The notes under the pieces: model-generated
Told to the model about the DNA's origin: nothing
The model's database searches: none
Seen by the model: the letters and a program-made list of their open reading frames with translations, nothing else
Translations under genes and position numbers: made by a program
NCBI GenBank assembly: GCA_017379255.1
Contig: JAFNWZ010000017.1
Coordinates: forward strand, 1-12,947
Reading direction: 5' to 3'
From: Akkermansia sp.
Lineage (GTDB): Bacteria; Verrucomicrobiota; Verrucomicrobiia; Verrucomicrobiales; Akkermansiaceae
Length of the DNA: 12,947 nt
Part shown: positions 7,816-12,947 of the stretch, piece by piece
How positions within the stretch are numbered: position 1 is the first letter of the stretch
Layout of the letters: the number at the start of each line of letters is the position of its first letter

Positions 7816-9174
7816 ATGCGTCACACCATGAAGAAAAACCTTTTTCACACCCTTGTTCTGACCGCTTCTGCCACCATGCTTACCTCCTGCTTCGATGAAA
7901 TCAAGCAGGTATTCAATGGAGAAGAAGGCGCAACCCCTGCCCCAGCAGAACAGCAGGCCCCTGCAGAACCGACCGCACCCGTGATTCCAGCAGAACCCAC
8001 CAATGAGGAAATCACCCAGATGCTGATGGAACAGCTCAGCGGATGCGACGCAGCCGAAGCCGGCGCACTCACCTGCGGCGAGCCCACCCGCAACCCCGAC
8101 TCCAGCATCAGCATGGGCGCTACGCTCAAGATGACGGTCAAGGAAGATTTGTATGCCAAGGAAACAGCCCCAGCTGCGTTCAACAAGGAGCGCGAAGCCC
8201 TCAACGAAGCCGCCAATGCTTCCATGAAGCCGGAATCCGTCTACCTGTTCCAGGTAGGCGCCACCACCGACCTCATCACCGATGCAGACCGCATGGCCAA
8301 GCCCCTGCCGGAGCACCTGCAGGCCCCGCTCAACGAACTTAAGGAACTGGCAGATTCCCCGGTCTACCGCAAAGTGGTGAACACGGGCGATTCCGTTGAT
8401 GCTTCTGCCACCTTCACGGCCATCTATACAGACGGCGCCTGGAAATTCAGCAACATCGTGGTGGACAACGCCGCCTTGCTCGAGCTGAACAACTACACCG
8501 CCCAGAGCGCCCTGCCCCAGGATGCCCCCATCCTCACCCCTGAATTCGAGGAAAGCCGTAAAGCCACCATCCGCGAGAAGGTAGCCGCCTTCAACCAGCT
8601 GGCCGAGCCCTACATCAAGGGCCGCGAGGAGCAGGCCCGCGCCACCCTCACAGAACACCAGGCCCGCGCAGAGGAGGAAGCCCGACGCATGACCGAACAG
8701 GCAGCCGCCCAGGAAGCCGCCCGCCAGGAAAGCATCCAGGGTTTTGTGCAGGCTCTGGCCAACGATAACCTCTTTGCCGGCGAATGGACCCGCGACAAGA
8801 AGTTCGGCGAACTTTCCCTGCACATCGAGGAAGCCAAGCAGTTCGACAACTCCGTACAGTTTGTGGGCACCATCTACGACACCAAACTGCCCGAAGCCAG
8901 CCTTGATATCGCCGGCCGCTGCGACCTCACGCCCCGGGAAGACGGCACCACACAGGTAGACATCACCATCTACGACGGCCAGTACGACCCCGACCAGCCC
9001 ACAGCCGAGGTATACGACGCCAAGGACGGCATGCTTTCCCTGACGCTGAGCAAGGATGGCAAGCTGACCGGCATCATGAGCTGCGCCTCCTGGGCCAACT
9101 CTCCGGAAAAAGCCTTCCAGATCAACATGACCCCCAAGGCAAAGGAAGAGCCCAAGCGCCGCCGTCGCCGTTAA
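7816..9174 (+). CDS. putative outer-membrane lipoprotein of unknown function
   Basis: I do not recognise this family. From the ATG at 7816 it is 452 residues: a basic start, a hydrophobic segment and a lipobox LTSC with C25, so a lipidated, exported protein is likely. Residue +2 is Phe, which under the E. coli Lol rule points to the outer membrane. A Pro/Ala/Glu-rich linker follows (about 38-62), then a mixed domain (63-235), a charged alanine-rich helix likely to form a coiled coil (about 245-310), and a beta-rich C-terminal domain (about 318-440) starting FAGEW. The protein ends in KRRRRRR-like basic residues (447-452). AGGG at 7804-7807, 8 bases upstream, favours the ATG at 7816; the ATG at 7828 is the alternative and gives a tighter signal peptide. 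The gene is monocistronic, divergent from the ABC pair, and closed by its own hairpin. Confidence 0.85.
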   Translation: MRHTMKKNLFHTLVLTASATMLTSCFDEIKQVFNGEEGATPAPAEQQAPAEPTAPVIPAEPTNEEITQMLMEQLSGCDAAEAGALTCGEPTRNPDSSISMGATLKMTVKEDLYAKETAPAAFNKEREALNEAANASMKPESVYLFQVGATTDLITDADRMAKPLPEHLQAPLNELKELADSPVYRKVVNTGDSVDASATFTAIYTDGAWKFSNIVVDNAALLELNNYTAQSALPQDAPILTPEFEESRKATIREKVAAFNQLAEPYIKGREEQARATLTEHQARAEEEARRMTEQAAAQEAARQESIQGFVQALANDNLFAGEWTRDKKFGELSLHIEEAKQFDNSVQFVGTIYDTKLPEASLDIAGRCDLTPREDGTTQVDITIYDGQYDPDQPTAEVYDAKDGMLSLTLSKDGKLTGIMSCASWANSPEKAFQINMTPKAKEEPKRRRRR

Positions 9175-9201
9175 GCCTTTACATCTAGTTCCATTTCACG
9201 C

Positions 9202-9238
9202 ACAGGCAGAACTCCGCATGAGTTCTGCCTGTTCTCTT
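9202..9238 (+). terminator. intrinsic terminator of lipoprotein gene
   Basis: The arms at 9202-9213 and 9221-9232 are perfectly complementary over 12 bp. One more C-G pair can close inside the loop. The tail after the stem is short and interrupted (TCTCTT), so termination may be weaker than at the other two hairpins. It lies 28 bases after the stop codon. Confidence 0.7.
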
Positions 9239-9241
9239 ACA

Positions 9242-9277
9242 GACTCATACTGTATGCACAAGCCTGCATGACTCATA
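9242..9277. repeat. repeat cluster upstream of parB
   Basis: The octamer GACTCATA occurs twice, at 9242-9249 and 9270-9277, 28 bases apart. Between them lie a perfect inverted repeat CATAC-T-GTATG (9246-9256) and a second pair ATGCA/TGCAT (9254-9258 and 9265-9269). This could be a regulator-binding region for parB, or chance in an AT-richer spacer. Confidence 0.3.
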
Positions 9278-9314
9278 TTTCTGCAACACAATGCCCGCAT
9301 GGGGAATTATTGGG

Positions 9315-9343
9315 TTGCTTTTCAGGTTAGAATCAGCTAAAAT
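9315..9343 (+). promoter_or_regulatory. candidate parB promoter, near-leaderless
   Basis: TTGCTT (9315-9320) and TAAAAT (9338-9343) are separated by 17 bases. Transcription would start near 9350, about 8 bases before the ATG at 9358, and there is no Shine-Dalgarno sequence in that space. The -10 matches five of six consensus bases, the -35 four. Confidence 0.5.
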
Positions 9344-9357
9344 CGCGCCCACACATT

Positions 9358-10245
9358 ATGGCCAGGCAAGCATTAGGAAAAGGGCTCGGCGCCCTCATCA
9401 TGAGAAAGCAGGAAGCAGCTAGCGCCCCTGTAGATATCACGGAAGATGACAACGAGCGCGTGATTGTTGCCAATATCTCCGATATCAAGGTATGCCCGTT
9501 CCAGCCCCGCCGCCACTTTGACGAACAGCAGATTGAGGAGCTGGCCGCCTCCATCCGCGAGCACGGCCTCATCCAGCCGCTTATCGTCCGCAAAATCAAC
9601 GGCAGTTTTGAACTCATTGCCGGTGAACGCCGTCTGCGCGCGCTCACCAGCATCGGGCAGACTACCGCCAAGGTCGTGGTTCACGAAGCCACGGACCAGG
9701 AGGTAGCCGAGCTCGCCCTCATCGAAAACCTGCAACGCGCCGACCTCTCTCCGCTGGAAGAAGCAGAGCAGTACCGCCTGCTGCAGGAGAAATTCGGCAT
9801 GAAGCAGGAAACCATCGCGCAGCACGTGGGCAAGTCCCGCGCGGTGATTGCCAACATGGTGCGCCTGCTCGAACTGGCGCCCGAAGTCCGCGAACTGCTG
9901 GAAGGCCAGCAGATTACCGTAGGCCACGCCAAAGTACTGCTGCAGCTCAAGGATGAGGACAAGCAGACCCTGGCCGCCCACCGTGTGGCACGCGGCACCC
10001 TCACCGTGCGCCAGACCGAACAGCTGGTGCGCAACATGCTCAACCCCGCCCCGGCTCCCGTCAAGGAAGAACCCGAGCTCCCCCCGGCATACGCGCGCGT
10101 CTGCACCCAGCTTTCTCAGGATTTCGGCACCAAGGTGAACATCGCCATGAAAGGCAAGAACAACGGTATCATCGAAATCCCCTACGCCGGCCGCGAGGAT
10201 CTGGTGCGTATCCTCCAGATTTTCGGCATCACCGAAACACTCTGA
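9358..10245 (+). CDS. parB: chromosome-partitioning protein ParB
   Basis: DNA-binding CTPase that loads at parS sites near the replication origin and spreads, guiding chromosome segregation with ParA and SMC loading. The protein is 295 residues, the normal length. The N-terminal GKGLGALI (7-14) is the ParA-contacting motif. The CTP-binding domain has QPRRHFD (49-55), GERRLRA (89-95) and ENLQRADL (123-130), so nucleotide binding looks intact. A helix-turn-helix lies near 149-172 (ETIAQHVGKSRAVIANMVRLL). A short proline-rich linker (230-243) leads to the C-terminal dimerisation domain, which includes the basic KGKNNG. The ATG at 9358 gives the conserved N-terminus. Unusually, no parA precedes it; its upstream neighbour is a lipoprotein gene with a terminator. 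The stop overlaps the next ATG by one base (TGATG). Confidence 0.96.
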   Translation: MARQALGKGLGALIMRKQEAASAPVDITEDDNERVIVANISDIKVCPFQPRRHFDEQQIEELAASIREHGLIQPLIVRKINGSFELIAGERRLRALTSIGQTTAKVVVHEATDQEVAELALIENLQRADLSPLEEAEQYRLLQEKFGMKQETIAQHVGKSRAVIANMVRLLELAPEVRELLEGQQITVGHAKVLLQLKDEDKQTLAAHRVARGTLTVRQTEQLVRNMLNPAPAPVKEEPELPPAYARVCTQLSQDFGTKVNIAMKGKNNGIIEIPYAGREDLVRILQIFGITETL

Positions 10246-11159
10246 TGCGCCCCCTCCTGCCGCTGGTCCTGCTCTTCCTCTGCAGCTGCGATGACAAGCC
10301 TGCTGCAGCCCCGGCTTCCCCTGCCCCGCCTCCCGCGGCAGAGCTGGTGAACACCCCCGGATTCAGCGGGCACAACGCCTACCTGCACTGCGCCGGAATC
10401 TGCCGTCTCGGCCCGCGCTACAGCGGCTCTCCCGCCTACGAACAGCAGCTGCAATACCTGGAAAAACACCTGCATGCCGCCGGCTGGGAGACCGCACGGG
10501 ACTCCTTTCACGCCCCCAACGGGGTGAAGATGTGCAACCTGCGCGCATTCCGCAGCGCAACGCCCGCCCCCCTGCTGCTCAGCTGCCACATCGATACCAA
10601 AATCAACATTGCCCCAGACTTTGAAAGCGCCGATGACGGCGCCAGCGGCGCCGCCGTCCTGCTGGAACTCGCACGCGTGCTCCCCGATGCGCAGGTGGAA
10701 CTCATCTTTCTGGATGGAGAAGAAGCATTTGCGCGCCACATGAGTGAAACAGACGGGCTCTACGGCTCCCGGCACGATGTAGCCCGCCGCGGCAGCACCC
10801 TGCCCCGCTGGCAGATTAACCTGGACATGGTGGGCGGGCGGAACAAAACCATCGCCATCCCCTCGCTCGATACCTCAGACTTCATGTACGACCAGTACTG
10901 CGCCGCCATCCGCGCCACCGGCTTCAGCGAGGAAAAATGGACTGTCTGGCCCGGCGCCTACATGGATGACCACCTGCCCTACCTCGAAGCCGGGGTCGAT
11001 TCCCTCAACCTCATTGCCCACTTCTCCGGCAGCAACTGGTGGCACACCACGCGCGATAACATGAGCCGCATCTGCCCCCGCTCCCTGCATGAAAGCGGGC
11101 TGCTCACCAGGCAACTCATTCACCAGCTGCTCAACGCAGCTTCTGCAGGCGCTCAATAA
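10245..11159 (+). CDS. glutaminyl-peptide cyclotransferase-like lipoprotein (peptidase M28 fold)
   Basis: A 304-residue zinc enzyme of the M28 fold, closer to animal-type (type II) glutaminyl cyclases than to M28 aminopeptidases. The block ELIFLDGEEAF followed by DGLYGSRH parallels the equivalent stretch of human QPCT. The single-zinc ligands D131 (SADDGASG), E160 (DGEEAF) and H267 (WWHT) are present, as are the acid-rich MDDH (240-243) and W266. It would convert N-terminal Gln to pyroglutamate outside the cytoplasm. An aminopeptidase is the alternative. The N-terminus is a lipoprotein signal with lipobox LCSC (C15), unusual for Cys at -2. Asp at +2 would retain it in the inner membrane under the E. 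coli Lol rule. A Pro/Ala linker follows. The start overlaps the parB stop by one base, so translation is probably coupled. The 3' end overlaps the convergent PDZ gene by 29 bases. Confidence 0.85.
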   Translation: MRPLLPLVLLFLCSCDDKPAAAPASPAPPPAAELVNTPGFSGHNAYLHCAGICRLGPRYSGSPAYEQQLQYLEKHLHAAGWETARDSFHAPNGVKMCNLRAFRSATPAPLLLSCHIDTKINIAPDFESADDGASGAAVLLELARVLPDAQVELIFLDGEEAFARHMSETDGLYGSRHDVARRGSTLPRWQINLDMVGGRNKTIAIPSLDTSDFMYDQYCAAIRATGFSEEKWTVWPGAYMDDHLPYLEAGVDSLNLIAHFSGSNWWHTTRDNMSRICPRSLHESGLLTRQLIHQLLNAASAGAQ

Positions 11160-11892
11160 GCTCCAGCGGAACCTCCGAGCGCCCCTCCGGTGTATTCAAC
11201 CGCCACTTGTGCGTCTCATTGCCGGCCGCATCATAGACCGTAAGCGTCAACTGATTACTGGCACCATGCAGCACCATGATACCCTGAGCATCCTTGAACT
11301 GCAGGGTCACCTCCCCCGCTTCGCCCGACATCCACCCGCGACCACGCGGATTCGCATCGCGCGCCAGGTGCCGGATGGCCTGCAAATGGTCAGAAACCTC
11401 CATGGGCACAAAACCGCCGGGCAGTGCCGCCAGCTGCGCCACAACCGCCCGCCGATGCTCGCGCATCGCCTTGCGGATGCCAGGGTCAACCACCAGCGGG
11501 CGCAACACACGGTCGCCCCCCACGGCAGCATCCGGGCTGGAAGCCGCCTTCTGCTGGCGGGCCGGGCGCTCCACCAGCGGCACATCCAGCACACGGCGCG
11601 CACCACTCTGCAGCACCTCTACCCGCAGCACATCGCCCGGCGCAAGCCGCTGCAGCACCGCCCGCATTTCCTCCTTGGAAGAAACAGCCGTTCCATTCAG
11701 AGCAAGAATCACATCCCCCACCTGCAGGCCAGCCGCCTGCGCCGGGCTGGCAGGCCGCACCGCCCGCACACCAAGTCCGTTCTGCTCCAGCGCCGCATCA
11801 GGCACCACTCCGAACATCACGCGCGGCTTCTCCGCCGCCAGCGCAGGCAGCAGAAGCAGCGCACCCAGACACCATTTTCCGGTCAGTTTCAT
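11131..11892 (-). CDS. secreted PDZ-domain protein
   Basis: A 253-residue protein with a cleavable-type signal peptide (MKLTGKWCLGALLLLPALAA, cleavage probably after ALA near 19-20). A single PDZ domain follows at about 35-107, with GVRAVRPASPAQAAGLQVGDVILALNG, the GLQ-x-GD-x-I core typical of periplasmic PDZ domains in DegP/DegS or CtpA. No protease domain is seen: the remaining 145 residues lack a trypsin-like or S41 catalytic motif and look like a helical then beta-rich domain (TLTVYDAAGNETHKW). It is therefore a peptide-binding or adaptor protein rather than a protease. The start at 11892 is chosen for the strong Shine-Dalgarno 8 bases ahead and the one-base overlap (TGATG) with the anti-sigma-like stop; a GTG at 11895 is possible. 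It is the last gene of the sigma cluster. Its function there is inferred. Confidence 0.85.
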   Translation of the reverse strand: MKLTGKWCLGALLLLPALAAEKPRVMFGVVPDAALEQNGLGVRAVRPASPAQAAGLQVGDVILALNGTAVSSKEEMRAVLQRLAPGDVLRVEVLQSGARRVLDVPLVERPARQQKAASSPDAAVGGDRVLRPLVVDPGIRKAMREHRRAVVAQLAALPGGFVPMEVSDHLQAIRHLARDANPRGRGWMSGEAGEVTLQFKDAQGIMVLHGASNQLTLTVYDAAGNETHKWRLNTPEGRSEVPLELIERLQKLR

Positions 11893-12428
11893 CACAAATA
11901 CTCCTCCTCCACTTCCACTTCCGTCCTGTTCGGCACGCGGATCACCGTTGTCGTATCCTCTGCCTCCAGCACAAAGGCATCTTCGTAAATCACCTCATAA
12001 TGCCGCACTGGAGACTGCCCATGGCGCCACTCCACCCGCCCGGTGCTGCGGGCATCAATCACATTGCGGCTTACCAGCCCCTGGTTATCGGATTCAGCCA
12101 CAGCATTCCCGGGCACAAGCAGCGCCAGCCCGGTGCAGCAGAGCGCCAGCGCCGCCGCAGCAGCCCCCCCGCGCCCCCAATAGCCGCGGCGGCGTCCCCG
12201 GCGGGACGTCCGTTGCGCCTCCACATACATCTGCACCCCCAGCTGCCCCACCAGCCGCGCCGGCATGGGTGCCGGGCGCAGGCGGCGCAGCAACTGCTCC
12301 ACCTCCCGGCCCCCGTGCTCCTCATCCGCCGCCTGCTGCATCGCCGCCAGCAGACGGCTCTGCAAGGCCGCAGGCATAGCGGCAGGCTTAGTGGCAGCAG
12401 CATCAATATCTGTCGAAATCTCATCCAT
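11892..12428 (-). CDS. putative single-pass anti-sigma factor
   Basis: The protein has 178 residues: a cytoplasmic part of about 85 residues, a basic stop (RRGRRRGYWGR), one membrane segment (about 88-106) and a 70-residue outside part ending in EVEVEEEYL. Position directly after an ECF sigma gene and this topology are what membrane anti-sigma factors look like, but the zinc-binding HxxxCxxC motif of the ZAS class is absent; the only cysteines, C97 and C98, are inside the membrane helix. The cytoplasmic part has two copies of a short motif, KPAAMPAAL (14-22) and RPAPMPARL (51-59), each leading into an amphipathic helix that may contact the sigma factor. The start at 12428 is 3 bases after the sigma stop. 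There is no Shine-Dalgarno sequence, so it probably relies on coupled translation. The assignment rests on context and topology, not on a recognised family. Confidence 0.65.
   Translation of the reverse strand: MDEISTDIDAAATKPAAMPAALQSRLLAAMQQAADEEHGGREVEQLLRRLRPAPMPARLVGQLGVQMYVEAQRTSRRGRRRGYWGRGGAAAAALALCCTGLALLVPGNAVAESDNQGLVSRNVIDARSTGRVEWRHGQSPVRHYEVIYEDAFVLEAEDTTTVIRVPNRTEVEVEEEYL
11901..11910 (-). promoter_or_regulatory. Shine-Dalgarno inside anti-sigma coding sequence
   Basis: On the minus strand GGAGGAGGAG lies 8 bases before the PDZ-gene ATG at 11892. The same bases lie within the Glu-run codons near the anti-sigma-like C-terminus, so coding and ribosome-binding functions share sequence. 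It decides between the ATG at 11892 and the GTG at 11895. Confidence 0.75.
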
Positions 12429-12431
12429 GGC

Positions 12432-12947
12432 TCAGCGTTCTATGGGGTTTGCCTCCAGCTCCCGGCGCAGCGTCTGCAGCGCATAGCGGTAGCGTGAGGT
12501 CACAGTGGCTAATTTGTTTCCGGTCATATCCGCAATCTGCTGGAACGTGTGCTCACCCCAGATATGGAGCACCACTACCTCGGCAAACTCTGCCGGCAGC
12601 TTACGCAGCATCGCTTCCAGCCGCACGCGCAGATACTCATCATCCGCCGCGCTGCTCAGCCAGGGCGTTTCCTCCACCCCCTCGCTCAGCGTCTCCTGCT
12701 GGGCGGTGGCATAGTTGCGGCGCACCTGTTCGCGGCGGCCGCGGTCCATCGCCAGGTGGCGGATAGCCGTGTAGGCATACGCGCGCCATTGGTCGCGGGA
12801 ACCGGTGAATGAACCACCCTCCACCGCATGCACCAGCTGCACCAGCGCCTCCTGCAGCACGTCCTCGGCATCTGCCTGGCTGCGGCACTGCTGGCGGGCG
12901 TACAGGAGCAACTGCGGGCCGTACTCCGCCAGCCAGGCAGACCAGTC
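12432..12947 (-). CDS. ECF-type RNA polymerase sigma factor, N-terminus cut by window edge
   Basis: Extracytoplasmic-function sigma factor that directs RNA polymerase to a specific set of promoters. The visible 171 residues run in frame off the right edge of the window. A TTG at 12911 is therefore not the start: the preceding 12 codons (DWSAWLAEYGPQ) read as normal sigma N-terminal sequence. Region 2 is recognisable from LLLYARQQCRSQADAEDVLQ (2.1-2.2) to RAYAYTAIRHLAMDRGRR (2.3-2.4). Region 4 follows a short linker, with LRKLPAEFAEVVVLHIWGE and the helix-turn-helix FQQIADMTGNKLATVTSRYRYALQTLRREL. It lacks sigma-70 regions 1 and 3, as expected of the class. It is first in a three-gene cluster with the anti-sigma-like gene and the PDZ gene. 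The promoter lies outside the window, so autoregulation cannot be judged. Confidence 0.93.
   Translation of the reverse strand, partial: DWSAWLAEYGPQLLLYARQQCRSQADAEDVLQEALVQLVHAVEGGSFTGSRDQWRAYAYTAIRHLAMDRGRREQVRRNYATAQQETLSEGVEETPWLSSAADDEYLRVRLEAMLRKLPAEFAEVVVLHIWGEHTFQQIADMTGNKLATVTSRYRYALQTLRRELEANPIER

Noticed and set aside
7720..8823. A 367-codon minus-strand frame opposite the lipoprotein gene
   Set aside because: It is Gly/Phe/Leu-rich with no recognisable start signal, and the plus strand has a lipoprotein signal and terminator.
9191..9206. Possible parS half-site (TTTCACG) upstream of parB
   Set aside because: The second half of the palindrome (GTGAAA) is absent, and the bases lie next to the terminator stem. 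A 7-base match is not enough.
11294..12497. Two plus-strand open frames of about 360 codons opposite the PDZ and anti-sigma-like genes
   Set aside because: Both translations are Pro/Ala/Arg/Ser-rich low complexity. The minus strand has a signal peptide, PDZ core, Shine-Dalgarno sequence and coupled stops and starts, so the plus frames are shadows.
12909..12911. TTG as the start of the sigma factor
   Set aside because: The frame stays open to the window edge and the 12 upstream codons read as conserved sigma sequence, so the true start lies outside.

Overview
The window is a stretch of ordinary, densely coding bacterial chromosome that is GC-rich by eye. It has no rRNA, tRNA, CRISPR array, insertion sequence or phage gene that I can see. 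The small-genome style, the two lipoproteins, the heterodimer-type ABC exporter pair and the sigma/anti-sigma/PDZ cluster suggest a Gram-negative bacterium with an outer membrane. My best guess is the Verrucomicrobiota, perhaps an Akkermansia relative. That guess rests on protein style only and is of low to moderate confidence.

Layout. Positions 1-104 hold the tail of an upstream transcript, ending in a strong terminator. Positions 173-3967 (+) carry polA, ispF and a stand-alone CinA C-terminal-domain gene (pncC type), probably one transcription unit. A short perfect hairpin then ends this unit and also the converging unit. Positions 4008-7642 (-) carry two half-size ABC exporters with a 4-base overlap, probably one heterodimeric transporter driven from a promoter at 7664-7692. 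Divergent from it, 7816-9174 (+) encodes a lipoprotein of unknown function with its own terminator. Positions 9358-11159 (+) carry parB and, overlapping it by one base, a lipoprotein related to animal-type glutaminyl cyclases. Converging on that gene, and overlapping its 3' end by 29 bases, is a minus-strand cluster. Read in transcription order it is an ECF-type sigma factor (cut by the window edge), a single-pass anti-sigma-like protein and a secreted PDZ protein.

How the parts fit. The polA unit combines DNA replication and repair, isoprenoid precursor synthesis and nucleotide salvage, so it is a housekeeping grouping without an obvious shared pathway. ParB serves chromosome segregation, but no parA is seen. 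The sigma, anti-sigma and PDZ genes look like a membrane signalling module in which an envelope signal releases the sigma factor. This is the part of the window most likely to hold undescribed biology. The glutaminyl cyclase-like lipoprotein is the most unusual single enzyme.

A recurring regulatory feature is that the best promoter candidates for polA and parB lie so close to the start codon that transcripts would be leaderless or nearly so. These starts lack Shine-Dalgarno sequences, whereas two genes inside operons have strong ones.
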